Shown in pieces: positions 1 through 10,599 of a stretch of 64,000 nucleotides of DNA (position 1 is its first letter; every line of letters starts with the position of its first letter). The stretch covers positions 129,239 to 193,238 of the forward strand of contig MNCI01034986.1 of the NCBI GenBank assembly GCA_015680685.1, written 5' to 3'. The notes under the pieces are model-generated. The model was not told the origin of the DNA and did no database searches. It saw only the letters and a list, made by a program, of their open reading frames with translations. Position numbers and translations under genes: made by a program. The stretch comes from Gnetum montanum (lineage: Eukaryota > Streptophyta > Gnetopsida > Gnetales > Gnetaceae).

Positions 1-258
1 TAGTTAGAGTTAGCTTAGTTTCTCAACCCTTTCCCCTGATAGCGTAGAAGATAAGCGAAAAATACCAAAAAAATCACATACCTCAGACTTGGTTAACCAT
101 ACACCATGACACTTACAAGCAAGCCTGGGAAGACAACGAACGATTAACCCCAAGTGTTTCTTGTGGCGTTAAGGCATTTAGTCTGCGGAGTTCGACTGAA
201 TCGCGTGTGCACGCTCGTATTCGTATGGTGGAGTGTAGGGGTACCTCGCCACTCATCA
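1..258 (+). mobile_element. LTR 3' end, TGATGAG-family (Athila-type) retrotransposon
   Basis: The reverse complement of this stretch aligns over its whole length with the LTR starting at 62252, and with those at 28538, 33650, 53694 and 59963. It ends in CACTCATCA, the terminal sequence shared by the family. Here the LTR lies in plus orientation, opposite to A, B and J, and is cut by the window edge. The bases after 258 do not resemble the family's primer-binding site, so this is the end of a 3' LTR or of a solo LTR rather than a 5' LTR. The 5 bp after it are TACAT; the matching target-site copy would be left of the window. Confidence 0.85.
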
Positions 259-819
259 TACATGTAAAACTTATATAAAAGAACATAAAATGTTAAAATA
301 TTAATATTACTATGTAAGAAGAAGGATGTTAGATTCCTTCTTGAAAAATGAAATTTTTATGTAAGAAAATAACTAAGTTTAAAATGTTGAAAATTTTGAC
401 TAAGTATAGAATGCAATGTAAGAGAGAAAAACTTCTAAGTATAGAATGTGAGTAAATGAGCATAAAATAATGAAAGTGAGATGATTCAATATAAGGAAAA
501 GGTTCCAAATCCTTTCTCAAACAATAAAATTCCTTATTGATGAGTTGCATAGTATTCACCTCCTATGGAGGGCCAAACTACAAATGATAGGAGAAAAATG
601 TAAATGTGATAAAATTGATAAAAGAGGCTCAAATCTAGAGCAAAATATAGATTTAGAGGATGGAATTGAATCTTTGAAGGGTTAGGTGATGGATGCAGAA
701 TCCGTAAATGTGATTCAAAGTTAATTCTAGGCCAAAACAAGGTCGTTTTAGCCAAGGTTCCCATCACTGACATTGGAGCTGAAAAAATTCTAACTTTGGA
801 AAGTAGCATGGAAGTCCAA
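259..819. other. Unassigned AT-rich stretch
   Basis: No protein family, RNA gene or repeat boundary is recognised here. Open frames exist on the minus strand (329-559 and 534-809), but they are short and low in complexity, with no motif I can name. The stretch may be the distal end of the LTR that follows, because weak similarity to the inverted copy fades in this direction. Confidence 0.4.
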
Positions 820-2193
820 AATATCTATCTTTGGAAGCTGTTGTTGAATGTGAAAAAGATGTTGAATGCATATGAGAAGAATGCAAGTGCTACAATGGTG
901 GTAAGTGCTAGTTCTTTTGATCTCTCGAAATCTAACAAGTACTCTCTATTGCACTAGAAAAATTCAGTGCTGGAAAAAATGAAGATCTCCAATGAAAATA
1001 GTTTACCCTTGGATTTCAAGGGCCTCCAAGAAATAGGATCCAAGGTATCCTAGATGGTCTTCTTGATCACCTAGGGACTTAGGAAATGTAAAGGTATAGT
1101 TAAATTTAATGGTGAATGTAGATGCAACCCAAGGGAAAGCACAAAATTTTAACTTGAAATAAACTTGCACAAATAAATGAACTACCAATTTTATTGAAAT
1201 AGTAAAAATGTTGCAAGATCAAAGTTCAAATGTGTACAAGTGTGTGCCTAGATGCACAAGGAGCAGCTCTAATAACACTTAAAGTCTAGTGAAACCTGTA
1301 GGTTGTGTCTACAACTAGTTGCACGATCCATGTGCTTCGAAGCTTCAACTTTTGAAGCTCCTTGTTGGTTCTCAAGTTTAGATCTACTACATTGGTTGTA
1401 CAAATGGTGGGTAATTGCTTGAATTTTTTATGCTATGTAATTGATCTAAGATTCTCTAATTCTTAGTTAATTGCCAATTTGCCAAAAAGTCCTTCTAATA
1501 TATTTGAATTGATTTAAAGAGGCTATGGGTGTGCAATGTCTTGTTGCAAATTTTCTGCCATGATTGCTAACAAATTGCTATAATTTGTAGGTGTGGCAAG
1601 CCATAAATTCCAATGTATCTTTCCATTTATGATAAGTTTGATGCAGAAAGGCCATCAAAAATACATTGGATGGTATAAAAAGTATGTTTTCTTTGAAAAG
1701 ATATGTTTCCTTCATCAAAACTATGTTGGTCTTGAAAAGCTACATTGGGTCTCATGAAAACTACACTAGCCTTGATATGAAGATTAAATTCCAAAAATTA
1801 CTATTCAAGTTGCAGGTGGCTCCAGTGTATCTTTTTCTTTGACAAACATAAAACCCATGAAAAACCCAAATTTGGTAGTTCCCAAGGCATTTTTAGCCTT
1901 TCCAAGCCCAAATATAGACATGACATAATTTGTTCTACCTAGGAAGTGAGTCTATAACAACTTGTGAGGAATTTTTTAGCCTAAAAAAGTTGAAATATGT
2001 AAGATTGCATCCTATGAATTGCAAACCTCACATTTTACAATAAAATCTAGCCTGAAGTTTAATGGTGAAGGTTACAAGATGTAACATGTATTTTCTTAGT
2101 GTTTTATTGGCCTCTCTTTGTTGATGTTTTAACGATTAACCTAAGAAAAATTAACAAATAATATAAAACATCATCATAGGTCCATCACTAACA
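820..2193 (-). mobile_element. Tat-like LTR, element G (3' LTR of a minus-strand element)
   Basis: About 1.3 kb from roughly 820 to 2130 is repeated in inverted orientation at about 4090-5570. Clear blocks are 1820-2130 against 4091-4390 and 1000-1350 against 5030-5370. The right edge (2160-2193) also resembles 19180-19211, and on the minus strand both begin TGTT(A/G)GTG, fitting a TG-starting LTR. A purine-rich tract precedes that start on the minus strand, and an integrase remnant follows at 3205-4085 in the same orientation, so this is read as the 3' LTR of G. The left end is not determined. The LTR identity is inferred from the repeat and its context, not from a full structure. Confidence 0.65.
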
Positions 2194-2209
2194 TTTCTTC
2201 TCTGTCCTT
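2194..2209 (-). other. Polypurine tract of element G
   Basis: On the minus strand this reads AAGGACAGAGAAGAAA, directly against the inferred LTR start TGTTAGTG. A purine run touching the 3' LTR is the usual plus-strand priming site of LTR retrotransposons. The equivalent place beside the LTR ending at 19211 is degenerate. Confidence 0.5.
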
Positions 2210-3204
2210 GATTCTGTAGTATCAAACCATGCCAAAGAGTGCTTGTGATGATGAGATAAGGTTGTGATGAGATGGTATAGGAAAAAGGTTGTATTTGGTT
2301 GCAAGGAAGTGGTCACAAAGGTTAACAATGAATTCCACATGTTAACATCATGCTTATGGTATCATAGAGACATGCTTATTGATCCATGTAGTGTTCATGC
2401 TTTGTAGTGTTGGTTACTTGGGAATGATTTTTGAGGAACCAACACTCCACTCCAAGGATTCTTTGGCCATTAGGCTTCTCCCTTTTCTTGCTTGGAGTTG
2501 TTGACTTATCTTTTGGTCTACATTGGCATTTCAACTTCTTGGAAAATTGCTTCCCCTCTTTTTTCTTGAGGTGAAATCTTCATTGGCTTTCATTACCAAT
2601 GCCAAATTGAATTTGGTTTTCTCATTGAATGAGATGTGTTACATTCAAAAAATGTAATGATGGAGAATGAAGAAGGAGAGGTCACATGGTTACAATGCAT
2701 GAATATCAAACATAAGTCAACATCATTGTTTAATGTAAGGAAGGTCATAATTAGGCTATGTGATTGGACTTAAGGAGGATAGCAGAAGTGATGTGAGGAA
2801 AGCACTCTTTATATGATAGGAAAAGATAACAAAATATTACACATCAAGGTCACATGGTAACTTGCTACCATAGTGAGTTGCATCTTTGCAATGAATTTTA
2901 GGCTTCATGTTGCAAGAACAACCACAAGAGGCAAGAAAAAAAGACAAAGAAAACATGTTGTCACAAAATAATGCATAGGACTACATGAGATAACTAGCAA
3001 ACTAGGTAATCATAGGTTACTATGAGTGTAAAAAAGAGAGATCTATGCAATGTGCATCAAATTTACAAAGTTTTGTAGTTCATTTGTTATGCAAAACAAA
3101 GAGAGGGATAGATGAAGGTCATGTAGGATTCCTTGTTATGAGTTATAAAGGCCAGTGATGTCAAATTTTGATCCATCTATAAAGAAGATCATGTTAGACA
3201 TGAT
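2210..3204 (-). other. 3' noncoding region of element G
   Basis: About 1 kb between the integrase C-terminus and the polypurine tract. No ORF of note is present. Position and composition are similar to the stretch following the LTR at 19211, consistent with a shared untranslated region of the Tat-like family. Confidence 0.4.
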
Positions 3205-4085
3205 AAGGCTTGAGATAGGAATGATTGACTAAGTTGCCCAATTCATTCCCATCCATGTTTTATATTCTGAAGGCTCTATTGCCATAGGCTTTGGTAACAA
3301 GGAGAGGCCCCTTCTAATTAGCTAAGAATTTGTTTGCATGTTTATGAATAGCCTTGAGAACTAGGTCTCCTTCCTTAATTTTTTGTTTTTTTAGGTCATG
3401 ATGATGTTATTGCTTTTTCCTCTCTTGGTATCATTCAATCTAAGCAAGCATTTTTATTTGTTGCTCTTCCACTAAATACAGGTCAATGATACACAACTCC
3501 TTATTATGCTCATTGTTGATGAAGTCGGATAGAGCCACCCTTAATGATGAAACCTACAATTCAAGAGGCAAAACAACTTTAGATTCATAAACAAGGCTAT
3601 ATGGGATGACACTTTTTGTAGTTCAATAGGTCCTAAAGTGCTTGGACAATTTTCTCATGCCACTAGCATCTGCTATTATTTAGCATCTTTTAAAGTAAGT
3701 TTAGGATGGCCTTGTTGCTAGATTTAGCTTGTCCATTGGCTTGACAATAATATGATGATGAAAATAAATGTTGGATGCCTAGGTTTAGAAAAAAGGCTTG
3801 TGCTTCTTGGCTATTAAATTTTGGTCCATTATTTGTGACTATGGTTAAAGGTATGCCAAAACGAGCTACTATGTTATCTAGTATGAATCTACAAACTTGT
3901 TGAGATGTTGTTTTCCTTAGGGGAATAGCTTCAACCAACTTTGTAAAATATTTGGTTGCAATGATAATAAAGCTATGGCCCATAAAAGATTTTGACATTA
4001 TAGGTCCAATAATGTCAAGTCCCTATCATTGAAATGGCCAAGTTATCTGAGTAGTGTGTAACTTAGTTGGTGGCAAGTGTACCAA
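3205..4085 (-). pseudogene. pol: Ty3/gypsy (Tat-like) integrase remnant
   Basis: Integrase joins retroelement cDNA to chromosomal DNA. The frame 3690-3998 carries the core domain, with recognisable blocks GHSFIIIATKYFTKLVEAIP, RFGIPLTIVTNNG and YYCQANGQAKSSNK. Upstream is the start of the core (ITWPFQ, stop, GLDIIGPI). Downstream, after stops, the C-terminal part is still readable in pieces (YQERKKQ, KEGDLVLKAIHKHANKFL, KGPLLVTKAYGNRAFRI). All three catalytic acidic residues are replaced: the first Asp by Lys (codon 3951-3953), the second by Asn (3831-3833) and the Glu by Lys (3723-3725). The N-terminal zinc-binding part is missing because the sequence jumps to an inverted LTR at about 4088. 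The protein is certainly dead. Confidence 0.9.
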
Positions 4086-4089
4086 GTTG

Positions 4090-6180
4090 CTATGTTGTTG
4101 ATGAAACACCACTAAGAAAGTACATGTTGTAACCTTTTGACATTGTAACCTTCACCCTTAAACTTGAGGTTGGAATTTCATTGTAAAATGTGAAGATTGT
4201 AGGCCATGAGCTGTAATTTCACATGAACTATTTGGGCTAGAAAATACCTCATAAAGTTTTGTAGCCTTACTTCCTAGGTGGAAAAAGTCATGTCATGTCT
4301 ATATTTGAGCTTGAAAAGGCTAAACGTGCATTGGGAATTGTCAAATTTTTCATTTTCTAGGGTTTTATGTTGGATATAGCCATAATCATGTTAGAACCAC
4401 CTACACTGAGCATTGGAGGTATTGGGTGTTAATTTTCCCAATAGTCGCCAGCGTAGTTTCAATAATCTTCAACATGGATGCTATAAGGTCAACATGGTTC
4501 CAAAAAGCCAACATTGGAGTGGTTGGGTTTTTTTTTCATCTAGGCCAACATTACTCCAACAATTCCAACGTAGTTGCACAAGTCTATTTACTATTTATGG
4601 TATCCATCATGGTTTTGGTGGCCTAGGTGCATCAAAACTTATCATAAATGGATAACTACACTAGGAATGATGGCTTTCCATACCTATAAATCATACCAAT
4701 CTATCAGTAATCATGGAAGAAATTTTTAGCCTAAAGCCAAAAATCACATAGCCTATAAAAGGAAAATTTAAACACATTAAACAGGTTCCACAAAAAATTC
4801 TTTAATTAGCAAGAAAAGTTTTTCTTGGTTCCACCTTTTGCAACCTTGAGCATGTAAAAACCTTTGACATTTTGTAAGACCTTTGAAGCAATTTTGTAAT
4901 TAACTAGGCATTTGAGACTTTCAGTGTAGTTCCAACCTTCCAAAAGGTCAAATACATTACCCCCTGTTAACCAATGCTACAAATCTAAGTCAAAAACCAC
5001 TAAGGAATCTTGTCGATTAAAGTTGAAAAGTACCTACATCATGGAGCTAAATGCAAAACACAACTTGCCAGCTTTGGTAGGCTTCAAGCTTTATTCAAGC
5101 AAACTCTTTGTGCACTCTGGCACATAATTTGTATACATTTGAACTTTGCTTCTACAACAATTTTATTGTTGTAAATAAAGTTTATAGTTCATTTGTTGTG
5201 CAAATTTATGTCATGATTAATTTTTATGCTTTTTAAAATTAGTTTGCATTTTTATTTAAATTATGTCTATTTTTTACACTCCTTAGGTCCTTGGATGATC
5301 AACAAGCCCATCAATTATGCCCTGGATCCTCTTTCTTGGAGGCCCTTAGGATCCAAGATTATGCTATTCCACTTGGAATTTTTGATTTTTCTAGCATTCA
5401 TATTTTCCGAGCAGTACAGTTTTATGACACTAGAAGGAGGGCCTGAACCTCCACCCAAGCTCTTTGCCAAAACCTGCTTTGCTCCTTTTGAGAAATATTT
5501 TTGCAAAATTAAAACCCTAGAACCTATGTTAAAACTTAAAACCCATACAAAAAAAAAAAAAATTTCTGTTGAGGAAACCAACATTGCTGCACATTTTTCT
5601 ACAATCAATACCTAGTGTATTAGTTGTAGGTGATTTGGGTGTTCTCAAAATTTTCACTGTAGTTGCTAGATTTCTTAAAGCTAGCATGGTTGCCAATGAA
5701 ACCTATAAATTTTCCTTGTTAAAAACCACCTTCGGTTGTTCCAAAGGCTAGTGTCCTCCTGCTCCAACCACCTAAATCGCCTACTATGAAATTTCCTAGC
5801 CAAAGCTAGCATGGTTCTCCCAACAACCCTAGTGTAGTGTTGGAAAAATTAAACATTCTACACATACCTTTTCAAAAATCCAACACACTTTTTTTACGAG
5901 TAGGTATTCCCAGCATAGTTTTTTTGGGCAAGGTAATTAATTGCTAACCCCCTTTAGTGTAGCCCTTGCCACCAAAGCCAGTGTAGTTTGTTTTACCAAC
6001 ATTAAAACTCACATTTTCCTAAGTGCAGTGCATATCGTTGCCACTATAACCTGCACTATACCTACTATTATAATTACAACCATTTTTCAGCCATAACCAT
6101 TTATACCTTGGTCAATTTCAATTGTTAGAATTTTTGTCTAATTCATTAAAAAAATCAAGCAAAAGTTAAATTATCAATAA
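4090..6180 (+). mobile_element. Tat-like LTR, element H (5' side)
   Basis: The first 1.5 kb (about 4090-5570) is the inverted counterpart of 820-2130. It lacks roughly the outer 85 bp of that LTR and abuts integrase sequence of element G, so this is a breakpoint rather than a natural LTR end. It retains CpG-containing words such as GCGTAGT (near 4450) and ACGTAGT (near 4570), which are decayed to GCATAGT or GTGTAGT in the copy at 17580-19211. The inner end, between about 5570 and 6180, is uncertain, and I could not identify a convincing primer-binding site. It lies upstream of and in the same orientation as the H gag-protease region. Confidence 0.6.
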
Positions 6181-6224
6181 TATGTTTTAGCTAGTCAATA
6201 GTTTTACTCATTAACTTGATAGAA

Positions 6225-7066
6225 ATGGCCCACAACGAAGAGACCATAAGGATCTATGACTCAAAAGACCTAGCAGTGGTTGAGGATAGGTAATTGCTCA
6301 GACAAATGGATCAAGCCTAGATTTTGTTGTAATAAATGAACACTTTAACTTGATTTGCATCAAATTTTAAGCTAGCTTGCTCATTCCATGTGGGAAAGTT
6401 GAATTCAAGCATGAGTATGAGCTAATCCACCACAATGGGAAGGAGTACATTCCTTCTTCATATGACAAAATACCACTAAATGGTACTCATATTTACATAC
6501 TATCTCAAGTAAATGGGATGGATGAACAAAGTAAGGGGGCCAATTCAAAGAGTCAACATGGGGAGTAGGAAAATTTTGAAGTAGAACTTGAACTAGATAA
6601 CTTCATTGGGAGCCTTTTCTAATAGTCAGCTCCTTAGACGATCACACCCACTTCGGCCTCTCTTGCCTCTTCTATAGGATAGGTCCCTCAACGCTCTTCT
6701 CCTATGTATCCTACCATGTTTGGACTAGCATGTATCATAGTAGCCCACTAGGCACAATTTGTGTTCCAATTAATGCTCCTTTTCTCTTCTATGCCTTTTC
6801 CCATGCAACTTGATTCTACATGGTCATCACCTATGGTCTTAACCATTGCTCATCCATTCTTCATGCTTGTGGACCCCATAGTAGGACCTGAAGTGATCCA
6901 AGGATCACATACACCATTTTTTCACTTCGTCCCACATGTCCTAACATAAACCTCTTTCTCATTGTTTAGCCCATCAATGATAATGATAACCCAACCTCTC
7001 CCCTTTGTGTTGCAACTCATTGCAAGGTCACAAGCCTCTCAACTTACATCGCAAACATATGTGTAA
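6225..7066 (+). pseudogene. Decayed leader or N-terminal coding region of element H
   Basis: A frame opens at ATG 6225 (MAHNEETIRIYDSKDLAVV) and is broken within about 25 codons. Another open piece at 6377-6568 contains KEYIPSSYDKIPLNGTHIY. I do not recognise a family. Its place between the LTR and the recognisable gag suggests the gag N-terminus or an extra upstream ORF, as some Tat/Ogre-type elements have. Stops are dense and the assignment is by position only. Confidence 0.35.
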
Positions 7067-8200
7067 ATGCCACAACCTGCAAGAATGCACCAAGGCTTTG
7101 ATCAGGCCTTTGAAATGATCCAAGACCTTACAAAAGAGTTACGTAATCTTAAAGCTTCAACAAACTAGATAGACAAGATCATGGATTTCTATCAAGATGA
7201 ATCTATCAGTCCCACTATCCCATAAATAACTCTTCCATTAGGCATTCCCATACCTCAATTTACCAAATATAACAGTGAGGGTAATTCCAACACTCATATT
7301 ATCATCTTTTACTCTAAGTACCTATTGCTACAAGACTAGCCTCACATCGTAATGAGGATCTTCCCTATATCTCTTATTGGGAAGGCATTAGACTGGTATT
7401 GCACCTTGCCCTAAGCATCTATATCCTTACTTGAATACTTAATCTGACAATTTGTGAATCACTTCAAGTACAACTTGAAACCAGAAACCACCTTGGACCA
7501 ACTGATGAAAATAAAATAGGGGTCCCTTGGACTATTTTAGAAATTTATCCAAAGGTGGAATGCTCTAATGAATGAGATTCCCAAGATAGCCAAAATCCAC
7601 ATTTTGACCATCTTCAAGGAGGCAATCAACAATTTTGTCAAGTCTAAACTTTATTACTTGGACCTGTGGTCACTCAGTAAAGCTTTCTCCCAAGTAAAGA
7701 ACCTAGAGAATGTTGTTGAGGCTAGCCATTGTCCCACCTAGATGATGTATAAAAACCAACACACATGAAAGGATAAAACCATGTAGCCATGGCCATTGTG
7801 GCCAGCGACAATTAAACAACACAAGGGCCTAAAATAGACCAACCAAAGTCCTCCACCACAACTAGCCAATCATCAACATTTGAGGCCTTTACATTGAGCA
7901 CCACAAGGCTTAAAATTAAGATAAAAGATGAGTTAAAGTACACTAGGTTACCCTGAAACCATCTAAACTCCTTACCCAATTACTAAAGAGTGGAAGAATT
8001 TAGTATAAATAAATGACAAAGAATGCCCACAAGAGGAATGGTTGATTAAGTGAGATTGTAAATAACCCCACTTTAGCAATCAAGGATGACTCACCCATAC
8101 CTAAGTACTTTAAACTTTACCATGTTTGTGAATATCACCATTTGCTTTGTCATGATACTGATTTTTGCCTAGCCTTGATTATGTGTAGAAGATGATAGAC
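7067..8200 (+). pseudogene. gag: Ty3/gypsy (Tat-like) gag remnant with zinc knuckle
   Basis: Gag forms the particle that packages element RNA. From ATG 7067 one frame reads through many stops with the retrotransposon-gag signature: IPQFTKYNSEGNSNTHI, IFPISLIGKALDWYCTLP, FVNHFKYNLKPETTLDQLM, then FIQRWNALMNEIPKIAKIHI and NFVKSKLYYLDLWSLSKAFS. A Tat-type knuckle follows near 8120-8170 (CEYHHLLCHDTDFC, with the C..H....H....C spacing typical of this clade). More than fifteen in-frame stops are present, most explicable as CAA/CAG or TGG codons changed by one transition. Confidence 0.8.
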
Positions 8201-9061
8201 AATGATGAGATGGTGCTCAATGCCTATAACTAAATTAGGCCATAGAACCAATCCATGCAAGTCTACAAGGACCCATTAAATGCCAAAAATATCCTTTACA
8301 CCATAGCAACATTCAATGTGAGCAAAAACTGAAAAGCTACACGGGAGCCATTTGTGATTCCAGTACCTCCTTGCAACGAAAGGGGATCTTCAACTTTGTC
8401 TAGTTTAAGGAACCCTTTTGTTGTAAGGATACCATCACCAATGCCTCCTAAGGAGCCTTTCATGATTAGAGTGCCCCCACCTACTACAACCAAACCCACA
8501 ACCGTAACTGAACAATGTCCTCCAATGGTGGCTAATGCAACAACTTCTTTGCAGCCCAACAATAAGAAACCAACAACTAAAAAATGCAAGAAGTTTACAT
8601 CAAAGCCTAAAACCAAGGAAAATAAGTAGGCCAAGGCATGGAAGGAGGTGGGCCCACCAAATCCTGCTTCCCTCTCATCCATTCCCATTGGATTTAGCAC
8701 CGAGGTTGCTTCAACTAGTCAACCAAGGAAGGACCCCAAGTCACAAGGGAAGGGAAAAGAGGCCAAACCATAACTACTAAAACATGGAGTTTGCATCCTA
8801 GGGTGCATGGAGGAAGATAAGACTAACAAGAATGAAAAGCCAACAACCAATGACAAAGACTTCCTCAATGCTATAGAACAGGTCAAACAGTCCTTAAAAC
8901 AAAAGAACACATCTTTAAGCCTATATGACCTAGTAATGACTTATGCTACTCACTACAAAGCCTTGGTAAAAATGTTGACTTCAATCCTTGTTAATGAAGA
9001 CATCCCTACTATTGAAGATTCCATCCTTATAGTTATGGTACCACCTTAACCTAGGGAAAAA
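8201..9061 (+). pseudogene. Gag-protease linker of element H, low complexity
   Basis: Two open stretches in the element's direction (8354-8629 and 8807-9049) encode Pro/Thr/Lys-rich and charged sequence such as MPPKEPFMIRVPPPTTTKPT and EQVKQSLKQKNTSLSLYDLV. This matches the variable linker between gag and protease in Tat-type elements by position and style. No enzymatic motif is seen. Confidence 0.5.
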
Positions 9062-9640
9062 ATGAAGTCAATAGTACTAGTGTTTCATGACAGCGAGGTA
9101 AAAACCAATCCCCAAGATGGTAGGACAACCAAGGTTCCTCTCTTGATAACAATAATGGTGGGGCAATACAAGGTACATATGGTGCATGTGGATTATGGGG
9201 AAACCACTAATGTTATATCCTATACCATTATTGAATGTTTAGGTCTAAGGGAACACATGTAATATACCTCAACATTTTGTCTCAAATCCTTTAATGGATC
9301 TTTGGTTATAGTAAAAGGCTCCATTTCTTTGGAATTTATAGTAGGGAAACAATTCCTGACAATAACCAATTTCTTGGTGCTGGAAGAGATACTAGGATTC
9401 AATCTTATCCTGGGGAGGCCTTGGCTAACTCAATTATGAGCTATTTTCTCATCCATCCACCAAGAAATTTGCCTGCCTAATGAGGGAGGTGAAATAATCA
9501 TTCATGGTGATAGTGTAGTTTCCTTGGCAGTCAACAATGTTGATGTAGAGTAAGTGCCCAAAGTGGAGTTTCAAGAAGAAAGTCCTATTGTTAATGATGA
9601 AGTCTAAAGGCTTGATAGAGTAAAAGAGGCCAAAACCAAT
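9062..9640 (+). pseudogene. pol: Ty3/gypsy (Tat-like) aspartic protease remnant
   Basis: The retropepsin-like protease cuts the Gag-Pol polyprotein. The frame from 9062 shows the flap and active-site regions: VHVDYGETTNVIS at the catalytic site, then TITNFLVLEEILGFNLILGR, then PWLTQL, stop, AIFSSIHQEICLPNEGGEII and IHGDS, the motif order of Tat-type proteases. The catalytic Asp is kept, but the following residues are Tyr-Gly-Glu rather than the usual Gly-Gly-Ser. In-frame stops follow EHM and TQL. No reverse transcriptase follows; the coding sequence is lost after about 9640. Confidence 0.75.
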
Positions 9641-10351
9641 AACAATGAAACCATGCATGCACCATGGAAAGAGCTCCACTTGAATGTGGTTAGCAAGGAA
9701 AATAAGGAATACAAGGTTGTGCAATGTAGACCCTACACCTTTTATAATATTTTGAAGATTAGGAAACACTTGCATGATTGGTGTATGTTGCTTATTCACT
9801 TTCTCCCATGTCCATATCTATATAGCCTTCTTTTTTGGTTGCATAACTTAGTTTATACATTACTTACATGCACCACTTTTCATTACCTTATTTTACCTTG
9901 TTTTAACTTTATGTTTCATGTAGCTTATAGTTAATTCTTATTCACAGTTTACATGTTTACACCTTATCTATTTTAAAGCATAAAAAATAAAAAATACCAT
10001 AAAAATTTTAAAACTTGAAAAATCTATAAAGATTTTAAAACATAAAAATTATAAAATTTTTATTTCAATGCCCACACTGGCTAAGGCCTAAAAATGGAAA
10101 AACATATGGCCTATCATGGCCTAAAACTAACAACGTGCATTGTCCACTATGGCCTAAAACTAGTGGCCTACCAAGGCCTAAAAATGGCAACACTTTTATA
10201 ACCTGTTTACAACCATTACACCCTAGTTCTCATTTTGTTGGCCTAGTTAATTTGCATTTTTACTTTACAAAATATTACTTTACAACTACGTGAGTAAACC
10301 AATGTTGCCTAACGTAGCCTCATGACATGGACAAAACTGGAAATGCATAAG
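9641..10351 (+). other. AT-rich tail of element H with GGCCTAAAA repeats
   Basis: From 9950 to 10060 the sequence is a run of AAAA/TTTT-rich words. At about 10075-10190 the word GGCCTAAAA followed by C or A recurs four times with variable spacing. An open frame at 9653-9934 has no recognisable domain. This stretch was the target of element E; the host sequence resumes at 15524. Confidence 0.4.
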
Positions 10352-10356
10352 ATGCA
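10352..10356. repeat. Target-site duplication of element E, left copy (ATGCA)
   Basis: ATGCA lies directly before the LTR start TGATGAATTG and is repeated at 15524-15528 directly after the LTR end CACTCATCA. A 5-bp duplication is standard for LTR retrotransposon integration. It fixes both ends of element E. Confidence 0.9.
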
Positions 10357-10440
10357 TGATGAATTGTGTTTTGTCAGGTGCTGATATTGGACCCTTGATA
10401 TCGGATCCTTGTTAACCAGGTGCTGTTATCATTGCAAAGT
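10357..10440 (+). mobile_element. Truncated 5' LTR of element E
   Basis: About 85 bp match the start of the 3' LTR at 14654, including TGATGAAT, a ..TATCGGACCCTTG block and GTTAACCAGGTGCT. The match then stops. The TATA box, the rest of the LTR and any primer-binding site are missing; the next recognisable sequence is the gag leader. Because the outer end and duplication are intact, the loss happened after insertion. Confidence 0.75.
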
Positions 10441-10599
10441 TTTATTGCCTTGTTAACCAGGAGGCAATTCATTCTAGAACCAATAAAGAAGTTTGGAGTA
10501 CTCAATCTTATGTAGGAGTTTTATATGTTCATAGACACGCCAATGATACTCAAGGACTTTTGTCATCCAACTCAGACATCCCTACTGAAGATTGGGGAT

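Noticed and set aside
820-5570. The large inverted repeat as terminal repeats of a DNA transposon
   Set aside because: The arms are LTR-like, are next to integrase and gag of Ty3/gypsy type, and a third related copy occurs at 17580-19211; no transposase or target duplication was seen.
8296-8700. 134-residue open frame on the minus strand as a gene
   Set aside because: It is the shadow of the low-complexity gag-protease linker of element H on the plus strand and shows no motif.
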